64,000 bases of DNA from Nostoc sp. ATCC 43529 (lineage in GTDB: Bacteria > Cyanobacteriota > Cyanobacteriia > Cyanobacteriales > Nostocaceae). A model generated the notes under the pieces. The model saw only the letters and a list, made by a program, of their open reading frames with translations, was not told where the DNA came from and did no database searches. Position numbers and translations under genes: made by a program. Below are positions 9,262 to 17,581 of this stretch, piece by piece. The DNA lies in assembly GCA_003326205.1 (NCBI GenBank), contig LWTK01000094.1:186001-250000 (forward strand), written 5' to 3'. Within the stretch, counting starts at the first letter, position 1, and each line of letters opens with the position of its first letter.

Positions 9262-9714
9262 TTAATTATCGTAAATAGAATAAGGGCGGCTTTCGCTATC
9301 TTCAACAGGCCAATCTTCGTTTTCGCCGCCGATGTACAAATCTTCAATGGTGACATATTCCTCACTTAGTTGTGTGAGGGCGTTGATTAAAATATCAATG
9401 GCGATCGCATCACTAGTTCCCAAGTCAAACCAACAACGCGCCCACTGTCCTTCATATTCAAACTCACCCATATTATGCATCAAAGCTAGTAAGCTTTTGT
9501 CATACCCTTGGGAATCATAAGTCATGTAGCTGATATCGAGTCCGGTTTCCTGCACCTGGAGATTCTCTGCGTTAAATGCACCTAATTTACCGAGATAAAA
9601 CCAGGAATCAAAAGCTTCTTCTACATACTGTTTTTCCCGTTCAGAAGGAATTGTGCTGAATTTTAGCCAAATCCAGACATCAAAAGGATTAAATTCGCGG
9701 AATTGAATTTGCAT
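9262..9714 (-). CDS. DUF3531 family protein
   Basis: The sequence FREFNPFDVWIWLKFSTIPS, followed by WFYLGKLGAFNAENLQVQ and ARCWFDLGTSDAIAIDILIN, is characteristic of DUF3531, a family found in cyanobacteria and chloroplasts with no assigned function. I place the start at ATG 9714 (MQIQFRE), where similarity begins. An in-frame ATG at 9732 would add six residues. The acidic C-terminus (GGENEDWPVEDSE) is typical. It is upstream of and close to the Nudix gene in a likely two-gene operon. Confidence 0.85.
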   Translation of the reverse strand: MQIQFREFNPFDVWIWLKFSTIPSEREKQYVEEAFDSWFYLGKLGAFNAENLQVQETGLDISYMTYDSQGYDKSLLALMHNMGEFEYEGQWARCWFDLGTSDAIAIDILINALTQLSEEYVTIEDLYIGGENEDWPVEDSESRPYSIYDN

Positions 9715-9761
9715 TTTAGTTAAATATTCCAATTTTTTTTACTGAAGACAAGCATATCAGA

Positions 9762-9918
9762 GTAGGGCATGGGGCATGGGGCATTGGGCATTGGGAAAGG
9801 ACAAGGGGAAAGATTTATTGTAAGTTTTCTCCCCATCCTCTTCCCTTGTGTCCTTGTCCCCTTGTCTGTGCCTCCTTGCATCCCCTCCCCCATTTCCCCT
9901 ACCCCATGCCCCATGCCC
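9762..9918. repeat. Inverted arrays of GGGGCAT-type heptamers
   Basis: Tandem GGGCATGGGGCATTGGGCAT units at the left are matched by complementary CCCCATGCCCCATGCCC units at the right of the gap. AAGGGG/CCCTTG runs lie between them. The whole gap could fold into one long hairpin. Similar paired arrays occur at 15642-15834 and 17283-17400. Confidence 0.75.
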
Positions 9919-9920
9919 AA

Positions 9921-10853
9921 TTACTTTGAATTATTTAGGCTAAGAGCATTTTTACGTTCGCTTTCGATTTGTTTGACTAAACTACTTGGGAGTTGGGATT
10001 TTTTAGTCAATGCTTTGTCAAAATTAGCGATCGCTTCCTTAATAAATTGCTGACTTTTTTCCTTTTCCCCCAGTCGTCTGAGAATTTGGGCTTTGAGATA
10101 GTAAATTTCTGGATTTTCGCCTCCGCTTGCAATGGCACGGTCAACAGACTCTAGCGCCTGAGGATACCGTTTTAAATCGCGATAGGCAAGAGCAATACCC
10201 CGATGCACGAGATACTGAGGAGCAGCATTTTCTTGTAAGCGCCCAATTGCTTGATCTGGACTAGCAAAAGGTAAATTAACCGCCAACAACAAATCCATAT
10301 AACCCTTGATTAAATTTAATTCTGGATCGTTGGCAGAAATCGCTTCAGCTTTGTCCAAATATTGATAAACTTGCCGCAACCGACCAAAAGCTTCTGGTAC
10401 GCCGTTGACTGTACCTTCACGGATGAGAATTACAGAACCCTCTAAAAAATGACCAACAGCAGTGTATAAATTTCCACGCAATGGATCGGTAGAAATCAAC
10501 TTTTGTGCGCTTTCCAAGGTTTTCTGACTGTAAGTGTTGAGTTTAGCCCAATCCTTATTTCCGTATGCTAAAGACGCCTTCATCGCATAAGCTAGAGGTT
10601 CATTTGGCTCCTTGGCTAGTGCTTGTTGGAGGTAACGTTCTGCTGCTGGATAATTACCCTGTTGGAAAATTGCTTCAAAAGCTGCTTGAGTTTGGTCGCC
10701 AATTGGATGAGGTTTCTCAGTCCGAAAGGGATCGCCAGCTAGGGAGGGATTTATGGAAAGATTAAGTGCGATCGCTGCCCCAAAACCCAACTGAGCAAAT
10801 TTAGAGAACCTAGCAAACACGACCGATTGAGAACAGGAAAACCTTTTAGCCAT
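9921..10853 (-). CDS. Secreted TPR protein (Sll0314/Alr1548-like)
   Basis: This 310-residue protein has an N-terminal signal peptide (FGAAIALNLSINPSLAG). Its TPR-type helical repeats include AAFEAIFQQGNYPAAERYLQ, HRGIALAYRDLKRYPQALES and IYYLKAQILRRLGEKEKSQQ. The mature start GDPFRTEKPHPIGD and overall layout recall the cyanobacterial Sll0314/Alr1548 family of exported TPR proteins, whose role is not known. That family label is from memory. TPRs suggest a protein-binding role in the periplasm or thylakoid lumen. The gene is separate from its neighbours. Confidence 0.75.
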   Translation of the reverse strand: MAKRFSCSQSVVFARFSKFAQLGFGAAIALNLSINPSLAGDPFRTEKPHPIGDQTQAAFEAIFQQGNYPAAERYLQQALAKEPNEPLAYAMKASLAYGNKDWAKLNTYSQKTLESAQKLISTDPLRGNLYTAVGHFLEGSVILIREGTVNGVPEAFGRLRQVYQYLDKAEAISANDPELNLIKGYMDLLLAVNLPFASPDQAIGRLQENAAPQYLVHRGIALAYRDLKRYPQALESVDRAIASGGENPEIYYLKAQILRRLGEKEKSQQFIKEAIANFDKALTKKSQLPSSLVKQIESERKNALSLNNSK

Positions 10854-11170
10854 TTTAACCCTCAGAATAATTGCAGTTGAAATAGTTGTATGTGTTACTT
10901 AGAATGCAAAAAATGGTTAATTTGAACTTGTGTCTGCTTGAGGCAAAATTTTCTATCAAGGTTGACTTGGGTAATTTTTTCATGTTCCCAGGCATGTTGT
11001 AGCCATTGTTTAAGGGTAAGTCTGCCACAATGGAGAAAAGGTGGATAATTCTTGCTGTTAGATTAGGGTGTTAAAGCAAGTAATATTTTATGAATTTTTT
11101 TTGCTGAATTTTCCAGCTGCTCTTGGTGTAGTTAATCAGTAATTCGCTGACTTTTTGGTAATCTTAACAA
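10854..11170. other. Gap without a gene
   Basis: These 317 bp lie between two divergent genes (TPR protein and ABC ATPase) and should hold both promoters. I see no repeat array, strong hairpin or credible small ORF in it. Confidence 0.5.
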
Positions 11171-11845
11171 ATGCTCTATCTCCGAAATCTAATTTATCAC
11201 CCCACAGCGTGCCCAACAGCGATTCTCAAATCCATCGACTTAGAATTAGCACCCCAGCAGCTAGGTCTGATTATTGGCCCAAGTGGTTCAGGTAAAAGTA
11301 CTTTACTAGAAATTTTATCTGGGCTAGCTGAACCCACCTCTGGCGGACTCTATTGGCGCGAACAAGAACTAATTCCCGAACAGCTGCAACAATTAGCTGG
11401 ATTGGTGTTTCAGTTTCCAGAGCGACATTTTTGCGGGAGTACGATTTTAGAAGAATTGCGTTTAGGACATCCCGAATTAGGGTCAGATCGAGTTAGACAC
11501 GCCCTGAGTGAGGTGGGATTAGAACATTTATCGCTCTCCACTGCCCCCCATGCTTTGAGTGGTGGTCAGCAGCGGCGTTTAGCTTTGGCAGTGCAATTAA
11601 TTCGTCAGCCAAATGTACTGTTATTGGATGAACCAACTGCTGGTTTAGATTGGTCAATGCGGCGACAGCTGGTAAATTTATTAGCAAAACTCAAACAAGA
11701 TTGGACGCTGTTGGTAGTGACACACGATGCTGGAGATCTATTAGCGATCGCAGATCGTTGCTGGACACTCAACCACGGTGAACTACAATCAGTTGACCCA
11801 AAAACACTAGAAGCCAAAGTTAAAGAACCCCTGCCTGCTGTGTGA
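11171..11845 (+). CDS. CbiO/ECF-like ABC transporter ATP-binding protein
   Basis: This 224-residue ABC ATPase has Walker A GPSGSGKST, Q-loop VFQFPERHFCG, signature LSGGQQRRLALA, Walker B VLLLDEPTAGLD and the H-loop VVTHD. The Q-loop form FQFPE and the simple single-domain layout resemble energy-coupling-factor ATPases (CbiO/EcfA) and the chloroplast ABCI11/NAP14 type. No membrane partner is adjacent, so the substrate is unknown; related cyanobacterial ATPases are thought to work with a separately encoded transmembrane protein in cobalt, nickel or iron handling. Its stop lies 108 bp before rsmG on the same strand. Confidence 0.88.
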   Translation: MLYLRNLIYHPTACPTAILKSIDLELAPQQLGLIIGPSGSGKSTLLEILSGLAEPTSGGLYWREQELIPEQLQQLAGLVFQFPERHFCGSTILEELRLGHPELGSDRVRHALSEVGLEHLSLSTAPHALSGGQQRRLALAVQLIRQPNVLLLDEPTAGLDWSMRRQLVNLLAKLKQDWTLLVVTHDAGDLLAIADRCWTLNHGELQSVDPKTLEAKVKEPLPAV

Positions 11846-11918
11846 GTTAGGGAGTAGTGAGATGGGGGAGCAGGGGAAGCAGAGGGAGAAATAACCAATG
11901 CCCCATACCCAATTCCCC

Positions 11919-11957
11919 ATAACTAATGACTAATGACTAATGACTAATAACTAATGA
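11919..11957 (+). repeat. TAATGAC heptamer array supplying the rsmG start codon
   Basis: Units of CTAATGA/TAATGAC run up to and include the rsmG ATG at 11954. Each unit carries its own ATG (11926, 11933, 11940, 11954) in shifting frames. No Shine-Dalgarno is visible. Confidence 0.8.
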
Positions 11958-12691
11958 CCAACTCATTGCCTGAAATGGCAGAAATTTGGCAACAAACTCT
12001 CAATTGGCAACCAAGCGTCCAACAACAGACGCAATTTCAGAAACTTTATGAGTTAATTCTAGAAGGTAACCGCCAATTAAATTTAACTCGCATCACTGAC
12101 CCCCAAGAATTTTGGGAAAAACATCTTTGGGACTCACTACGAGGAATTGCGCCAAAGGGAGAATTTATTTCGTCTCTCCAAGAGAGTGTATCTGTAATTG
12201 ATATTGGTACGGGTGCAGGTTTTCCGGGTATTCCAGTGAAAATTGCTGCACCCAATTGCACAATTACTCTCATGGATTCAACCCGCAAAAAAATTACTTT
12301 TATCGAACAAACCTTAACTGAACTTGCCCTAACAAATGCTAAAACTCTCGTCGGCAGGGCTGAAGAAATTGGTCAGCAACCCGAACACCGACAAGCTTAT
12401 GATGTTGCCTTAATCCGTGCTGTGGGGACAGCTTCTGTTTGTGCAGAGTATACACTACCATTGCTCAAACAGAAAGGTTTAGCCATAATTTATCGTGGTA
12501 ATTGGACAGAGGATGAAACAACAGCTTTGCAAAATGCTGTTAAGCAATTGGGTGGTGTTATTGAAGCGATCGAAAAATTTACAACGCCTTTGAGTGAAAG
12601 CATTCGCCACTGTGTGTATTTGCGTAAGGTAGGGACTACACCAGTTCAGTTTCCCCGTGCTACAGGTATACCTACTCAAAAGCCTCTTTGA
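11954..12691 (+). CDS. rsmG: 16S rRNA (guanine527-N7) methyltransferase RsmG
   Basis: This 245-residue protein is the SAM-dependent methyltransferase that modifies G527 of 16S rRNA. Visible features are NLTRITDPQEFWEKHLWDSL, the SAM-binding motif VIDIGTGAGFPGIPVKI, and LMDSTRKKITFIEQ. The C-terminus extends with a Pro/Thr-rich tail. The start ATG 11954 is the last unit of a TAATGAC repeat; translation initiation therefore depends on repeat DNA. A 130-bp inverted-repeat element begins 5 bp after the stop codon. Confidence 0.95.
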   Translation: MTNSLPEMAEIWQQTLNWQPSVQQQTQFQKLYELILEGNRQLNLTRITDPQEFWEKHLWDSLRGIAPKGEFISSLQESVSVIDIGTGAGFPGIPVKIAAPNCTITLMDSTRKKITFIEQTLTELALTNAKTLVGRAEEIGQQPEHRQAYDVALIRAVGTASVCAEYTLPLLKQKGLAIIYRGNWTEDETTALQNAVKQLGGVIEAIEKFTTPLSESIRHCVYLRKVGTTPVQFPRATGIPTQKPL

Positions 12692-12695
12692 GTAC

Positions 12696-12825
12696 TAAGT
12701 AGGTAAACATAATTAAATGTAAGATTGGAGCTTTGTTCGTAGTAAGCGATTTATCGCTCCTAACAGACGTTTTAAGGACTAAAGTCCATACTACGAACTT
12801 TAGTTTAATTGAGTCCTTCTACTTA
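12696..12825. mobile_element. 130-bp MITE-like element, copy A
   Basis: One of three near-identical 130-bp copies (others at 37263 and 50262). It begins TAAGTAGG and ends CTACTTA, with imperfect ~21-bp terminal inverted repeats and a further internal inverted pair (TTCGTAGTA...TACTACGAA). TA at both ends suggests a TA target, as for IS630/mariner-type elements. This copy differs from B and C at a few sites (for example GGACTAAAGTCC where they have TGGCTCAAGCCC, itself a compensated stem). It sits 5 bp after rsmG. Confidence 0.85.
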
Positions 12826-12888
12826 TCAAATTGCCTAAAGCGTTAGTATCCACTCGCAAGAGTAATTATTTGTACTGAGCCAGATGAT

Positions 12889-13671
12889 TTAGTACGGCGA
12901 AAAGACTGATCCTGTAGCTATATCTTCTTCGATAAGTGGCTGATACTCTAGACTAGAAAAGGGGCGAAAATCGGTTTTGCATAAAGCAGTTATCCTACAC
13001 AATAAACGGAACTGTAGAGGTGTGGGCGGTAAATTTACACGCTCTACACACAGGTCTACTGAAGTAGGGTCTTTCCAAAGAAGCTCAAAAACTTCACTCC
13101 TTAAGTAGCGTGGGCAATACCCTACAATATAATGATTCTCAGTATGGAGAGTTAATGCCTGGGAATCGTAAGGGTTTTGAAATTCGTGAGCTAACCATAA
13201 TTTCTCTGTTGCCTCCAAGCGATTAATTCGCTCAATTGCAGATTCAGGCAGATATCTCAGCCCATGAGCGAAAAAGTATAGCTGATACTGCCCTGATGAA
13301 TCTGGCTCTGGGGATGGAAAGACGGTGAGACTGTCTGTTTCCCGTTTTCCACCGCTACGGGCTAAAACTGCCAATGGATCGTCTTCACCATCTGAAATAT
13401 TCAGCCATTGCAGAAAATTGGCATAATCAGGGCGGGAACGGGACATCAGCCGATTAGAAAAGACTGGAAATAAGTGAGTTGATGTATAGACTTCTTCTAA
13501 GTTTGGAAATGAAGATAAAGGTGAAAAACTACACGTCTGTTGTGCGTCTTTTACACCTTGGGTGTAAACAAACTTGTATTTTACGCCGTCGAATGTTAAC
13601 CGACCAATGGGAAACCAAGAGCGGCTGTTAGGATCTTGCCAAGCTAAAAATAGTGTTTGAGGTGTCTTCAC
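12889..13671 (-). CDS. HipA N-subdomain fused to a HIRAN domain
   Basis: Residues 1-85 (FLAWQDPNSRSWFPIGRLTF, later HLFPVFSNRLMSRSRPDY) look like the N-terminal subdomain of HipA kinases, the part that HipBST systems carry as separate HipS. Residues of about 130-195 form a HIRAN domain, with the signature HEFQNPYDSQALTL followed by HYIVGYCPRYL. HIRAN domains bind DNA ends or 3' ssDNA in other proteins. The GTG start at 13671 overlaps the TGA of the upstream kinase gene in a GTGA, indicating translational coupling. A role as the regulatory or targeting partner of the kinase is inferred. No HipB-like DNA-binding antitoxin is nearby. Confidence 0.8.
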   Translation of the reverse strand: MKTPQTLFLAWQDPNSRSWFPIGRLTFDGVKYKFVYTQGVKDAQQTCSFSPLSSFPNLEEVYTSTHLFPVFSNRLMSRSRPDYANFLQWLNISDGEDDPLAVLARSGGKRETDSLTVFPSPEPDSSGQYQLYFFAHGLRYLPESAIERINRLEATEKLWLAHEFQNPYDSQALTLHTENHYIVGYCPRYLRSEVFELLWKDPTSVDLCVERVNLPPTPLQFRLLCRITALCKTDFRPFSSLEYQPLIEEDIATGSVFSPY

Positions 13672-14588
13672 TGGAGTGATTTCCTTAAATCAAGTAGCCT
13701 CTTTTGGTTGAATTCCAGAATCTTCTGTGCAAACTCTATAGCAACAGTTGAGATACGCGATCTGTGAATCCGACTAAAAATCTCTAGCGTATTCGCCTTG
13801 GAGATGCATTCAAGACGAGCCAACCAGATATGGGTAGCTTGGGGGTAACGGAAAGCAACTCGGTGAAATGCATCAAAAGTTTTAAAGGGCTTTTTGTCTT
13901 CAACACTGTTATAAAAAGCAGAATAACATTTATTTGCATATGCCTCGATTGAGCGTTTGTGTCTTTGTTCGTCAGGCAGATCGCGCCCAAGACAGGAGGC
14001 ATGGTCATAGGTGGGTGCTAAATGTATGGTTTCTGTAGATCCCACCTTATTTCGTACAAAAGCCCAGTTTTCATGGTGACGATCTCCGTTGCCAATCCAG
14101 GCATCTAACAGAAGGTAGCCAACAAATACTTCTACTGCTGTTTGGATACCGCTCAGTGGTGTCCAAGCTATTGGCAAGGCTACGCGATTTGCTTCTATTA
14201 CTTGCAGTACGATATCTATTGTATGTTGTGATGCGCGGTAGGTGGCAGAAGTAGGGTAGTTTGGCACAATTGGTGTGAGAATTTCGTTGCCATGAACTAG
14301 TGTCCCCCCTGGTGGTAAAAAGTTTGGTGAAACTACACCCCGATTACCTTCCCAAGTTTCTGCTAAATGATAAGTGGCGTGGGGTAATCCTAGAAGGTCA
14401 GACAACTCTGATGCTACTTTTTCTGCCCAATCTTCTCCTAAATTTTGTCGCGCTTGCTTATATAGGCAGCAACCAAGTTGTTCGTGCTGAAACCAAAATT
14501 TATACTTGCTGCCCATCATCTCGTTACTAGAAAGCTCATAATCTGCTTTAGTAACAAAAATAATAGGAAATTCGGGAAGAAAATTCAT
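13668..14588 (-). CDS. HipA-like protein kinase core
   Basis: This 306-residue protein has the kinase landmarks of the HipA C-terminal fold: CCLYKQ with the ATP-binding Lys at 44, the catalytic loop GNGDRHHENW (Asp169, Asn174) and the metal-binding segment LAPTYDHASCLG (Asp195). HipA-family enzymes phosphorylate Ser/Thr of targets such as aminoacyl-tRNA synthetases and cause growth arrest. The usual HipA N-terminal subdomain is missing here and is found in the next gene, which overlaps by 4 bp. The target, and whether this pair is a toxin-antitoxin, defence or signalling module, cannot be told from sequence. Confidence 0.85.
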   Translation of the reverse strand: MNFLPEFPIIFVTKADYELSSNEMMGSKYKFWFQHEQLGCCLYKQARQNLGEDWAEKVASELSDLLGLPHATYHLAETWEGNRGVVSPNFLPPGGTLVHGNEILTPIVPNYPTSATYRASQHTIDIVLQVIEANRVALPIAWTPLSGIQTAVEVFVGYLLLDAWIGNGDRHHENWAFVRNKVGSTETIHLAPTYDHASCLGRDLPDEQRHKRSIEAYANKCYSAFYNSVEDKKPFKTFDAFHRVAFRYPQATHIWLARLECISKANTLEIFSRIHRSRISTVAIEFAQKILEFNQKRLLDLRKSLQ

Positions 14589-14791
14589 TTAGGTCATTGG
14601 CAATGAGTATTTCTCACTGGATTAAGCATAATTTCAAGAATTATCAATCGCATCCCTCAACTCGTTTAAAAAGCTACTAGGGAAGATACATATCCATTTG
14701 AAGTCTTAGTACGTATGTTTTTTATACTTTTGAGTTGTCAGTCGAGAAGGGGAGAGATAAAATCATTATTATTTCTCCCCACCACCCCTAT

Positions 14792-15553
14792 CTAAGCAAA
14801 TTTAAATTTTTTAGCGTCTGCAAACCGCTTGTTAATTTCATCCCAATTAACAACGTTCCACCATGCCTCTAGGTAATCAGCGCGGCGGTTTTGATAGTTG
14901 AGATAATATGCGTGTTCCCATACGTCATTTCCGAGGATAGGATATTGACCTTGGCTGAAGGGACTATCTTGATTAGGTGTAGAGGTAACTTGTAATTTGC
15001 CATTTTTGTTACGCACTAGCCAAACCCAACCACTACCAAAACGACCAGCACCAGCTTCGTTGAACTGTTTTTTGAAGGCTGCAAAACTACCAAAGTTTTG
15101 GTTAATAGCCGAAGCTATATCTCCTGTTGGTTCTCCACCACCTTTGGGCTTCATAATTTGCCAGAACATCGAATGGTTCACATGGCCACCACCATTGTTT
15201 TGTACTGTTTTGCGAATATCTTGTGGTACTGTGTTAAGTCTTTGCAAAAGTTGTTCGACACTTTTACTTTTGAGTTCTGGATGTTTTTCTAATGCCGCAT
15301 TCAGGTTTTTCACATAAGTTGCATGGTGTTTATCGTGATGAAACTGCATTGTTTTGGCATCGATGTGTGGTTCCAGGGCTTCGTAAGCGTAAGGTAATGG
15401 TGGTAGTTGGATAGCCCCTGTTGTGTTTGGTGTTGTGTCGGGAGTTGGAGTGTTTTCTTGAGGAGAATTTTCTGCCAATGCACAAGCGTCTAACGCCAAA
15501 GCACCTGCACCTGCTGTGACTAAAAACAAGAAATAACGTCGATTAATAGTCAT
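14792..15553 (-). CDS. sodA: Exported Mn-type superoxide dismutase
   Basis: This 253-residue protein converts superoxide to peroxide and oxygen. The catalytic domain shows the metal-binding His segments FHHDKHHATYV and GGHVNHSMFW and the Asp/His pair in DVWEHAYYL. The Gly in GGHVNHS and the Gln in NQDSP are the Mn-type pattern rather than Fe-type. The N-terminus has twin arginines (INRRYFLFL), a hydrophobic stretch and ALDAC, so it is a Tat-type and possibly lipid-anchored export signal, followed by a Pro/Thr linker. This fits membrane-attached MnSOD known in filamentous cyanobacteria. Confidence 0.93.
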   Translation of the reverse strand: MTINRRYFLFLVTAGAGALALDACALAENSPQENTPTPDTTPNTTGAIQLPPLPYAYEALEPHIDAKTMQFHHDKHHATYVKNLNAALEKHPELKSKSVEQLLQRLNTVPQDIRKTVQNNGGGHVNHSMFWQIMKPKGGGEPTGDIASAINQNFGSFAAFKKQFNEAGAGRFGSGWVWLVRNKNGKLQVTSTPNQDSPFSQGQYPILGNDVWEHAYYLNYQNRRADYLEAWWNVVNWDEINKRFADAKKFKFA

Positions 15554-15641
15554 ATACGTTTTTGCAGCGAATCCATGTCAATTACTTGGTCGTTTTTATT
15601 TTCTTAGATTCTGGTTGCAAAAAATTAAGGAATGGGGATAA

Positions 15642-15834
15642 GGGCATTGGGCATTGGGCATGGGGCATGGGGCATTGGGAAATAAGTTTGAGCTTTGAGG
15701 TTTTGAACTCGAACGTTGAACCTCTGAACTCCAACTTTGAGCCTCTGAAGCTCAAAACTTTCAGTTTTAAATCTCCCTTATCGGTTTTCCATGCCCAATG
15801 CCCCATACTCCATGCCCCATGCCCCATGCCCCAT
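15642..15834. repeat. Inverted GGGGCAT arrays between sodA and icd
   Basis: Left: GGGCATTGGGCATGGGGCAT units. Right: CCCCATGCCCCATGCCCCAT units. Between them lies a second, different set of heptamer-like CTCTGAAC/TTTGAGC units. The two outer arrays are complementary and could close a long stem. Confidence 0.75.
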
Positions 15835-15840
15835 TAATAA

Positions 15841-17262
15841 TTAATCAAAATGCTGAATTATGGCATCGGCAAATTCAGAACATTTTAAGGGTTCAACTGG
15901 CGGTTCTAGCAATCGTGCTAAATCATAGGTGACTTGAGAGTTGGCGATCGCATCTCCTAAACCTTTCTTAATTAGGTCTGCGGCTTCTTGCCAACCGAGA
16001 TATTCCAGCATCATCACACCAGACAAAATCACTGAACCAGGGTTAATCTTATCTAACCCTGCGTGTTTGGGTGCGGTGCCGTGGGTGGCTTCAAATATGG
16101 CACTGCTATCGCCAATGTTTGCCCCTGGTCCCATTCCTAATCCACCGACAATTGCCGCCGCAGCATCAGACAAGTAATCGCCGTTCAAGTTCATCGTCGC
16201 CAGAATCGAATACTCATCTGGTCTGGTTTGGATTTGTTGAAAAATACTGTCAGCAATCCGGTCGTTCACCAAAATTTTATCTTTCCATTTGCCATCGCCA
16301 TGAGTTGCCCAAATTGAGTTAAGAACTGTTTCAACTTCCTTGACAATTTGCGCTTTCTTCTCATCGGTAAGAGCATCAAACCCCGGATCGATTTGGCGGG
16401 CATTTTCTTCTAAGGAAATATTGGGATTTTTTTCTTTGTTGCTCAAAATCCAAGATTCCCGTTCGGTGACAGTTTCTTGGCGAAACTCGGTGGTTGCTAA
16501 TTCATAACCCCAATCGCGGAAAGCGCCTTCGGTGTATTTCATGATGTTGCCTTTATGCACCAAAGTCACTTGTTGCTTGTGTTTGGGCAATTGCAAGGCG
16601 TGTTTGATGGCACGTCTGACTAGGCGTTGGGAACCAGTTTTACTGATGGGTTTAATACCAATACCAGCATCGAGGGGAATTTGTTTTTTGCCATGTTCTG
16701 GGGTGGCGGGGATGAGTTCTTCGTTGAGAATTTTGATTAAGCGATCGCCAATTTCACTGCCTTGTCGCCACTCAATACCTAAATATATATCTTCCGTATT
16801 CTCTCGATAAACAATTACATCCAGTTTTTCTGGATTTTTGTGGGGTGAGGGCGTCCCTGCGTAGTAGCGGCAAGGACGCACGCAGGCATACAAGTCAAAA
16901 ATTTGCCGCAATGCCACATTCAAAGAACGAATTCCACCACCAACTGGGGTAGTTAAAGGCCCTTTAATGGCTACACCATATTCTTCAATTGCTGTTAGAG
17001 TGTCTTGGGGTAAATACTGATAAGTACCGTATAAATCGCAAGCTTCATCCCCAGCGTAAACTTTGAACCAACTAATTTGACGCTGACCTTTGTATGCTTT
17101 AGCCACCGCAGCATCTAGCACTTTTTGGGTAGCAGGCCAGATGTCTATCCCCGTACCGTCGCCCCGAATAAAAGGGATAATTGGATTGTCTGGTACCACT
17201 GGTTCACCATTTTTGAAGGTGATTTTTGCTCCAGTTGTAGGGGGGGTAATCTTTTCGTACAT
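15841..17262 (-). CDS. icd: NADP-dependent isocitrate dehydrogenase
   Basis: This 473-residue enzyme makes 2-oxoglutarate, the carbon skeleton for ammonium assimilation and the nitrogen-status signal in cyanobacteria. Visible features are IPFIRGDGTGIDIWPA, the substrate-binding loop GGGIRSLNVALRQ with Ser before LN, VYRENTEDIY, and the C-terminal dinucleotide region ATHGTAPKHAGLDKINPGS. The insert around WILSNKEKNPNISLEENARQ is the longer form usual in cyanobacterial enzymes. Isocitrate dehydrogenase genes in this group are often NtcA-controlled, but I found no clear GTAN8TAC site upstream. Confidence 0.96.
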   Translation of the reverse strand: MYEKITPPTTGAKITFKNGEPVVPDNPIIPFIRGDGTGIDIWPATQKVLDAAVAKAYKGQRQISWFKVYAGDEACDLYGTYQYLPQDTLTAIEEYGVAIKGPLTTPVGGGIRSLNVALRQIFDLYACVRPCRYYAGTPSPHKNPEKLDVIVYRENTEDIYLGIEWRQGSEIGDRLIKILNEELIPATPEHGKKQIPLDAGIGIKPISKTGSQRLVRRAIKHALQLPKHKQQVTLVHKGNIMKYTEGAFRDWGYELATTEFRQETVTERESWILSNKEKNPNISLEENARQIDPGFDALTDEKKAQIVKEVETVLNSIWATHGDGKWKDKILVNDRIADSIFQQIQTRPDEYSILATMNLNGDYLSDAAAAIVGGLGMGPGANIGDSSAIFEATHGTAPKHAGLDKINPGSVILSGVMMLEYLGWQEAADLIKKGLGDAIANSQVTYDLARLLEPPVEPLKCSEFADAIIQHFD

Positions 17263-17282
17263 ACTTTAACACTCCTAGAAAA

Positions 17283-17400
17283 TTGGTGTTGGGGATTGGG
17301 TATGGGGCAAGCAGGAGATGTGGGGAGTGTGGGGAGAGAGGGGGGAAAGATTTCTTCACCATCCTCCCACACCTCCCACACCTCCCACACTGCCCACCTG
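17283..17400. repeat. Inverted GTGGGGAG / CTCCCACAC arrays upstream of icd
   Basis: GTGGGGAGTGTGGGGAG units face CCTCCCACACCTCCCACAC units, giving a potential long stem in the 319-bp divergent gap between icd and gun4. Apart from this and a GCGATCG site, the gap should hold both promoters, which I cannot define. Confidence 0.7.
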
Positions 17401-17581
17401 AAGCGCAGATTTTCCCCCTATTCCCTTGTACATTATTTGCGGATCGAGTGTGGGATTGGTGAAGCGATCGCAATTTTGTACGATCAAAAATAGTAAACTA
17501 CTTTTCGCTATCAGTGCTTCACCTAAGAGAATCCTCGATAGCTGACCGCTTTTTCACGCTAGAGCTAATACGAGTAATGGC

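Noticed and set aside
17263..17581. NtcA box (GTAN8TAC) upstream of icd
   Set aside because: Candidate GTA triplets in the gap lack TAC at the right distance.
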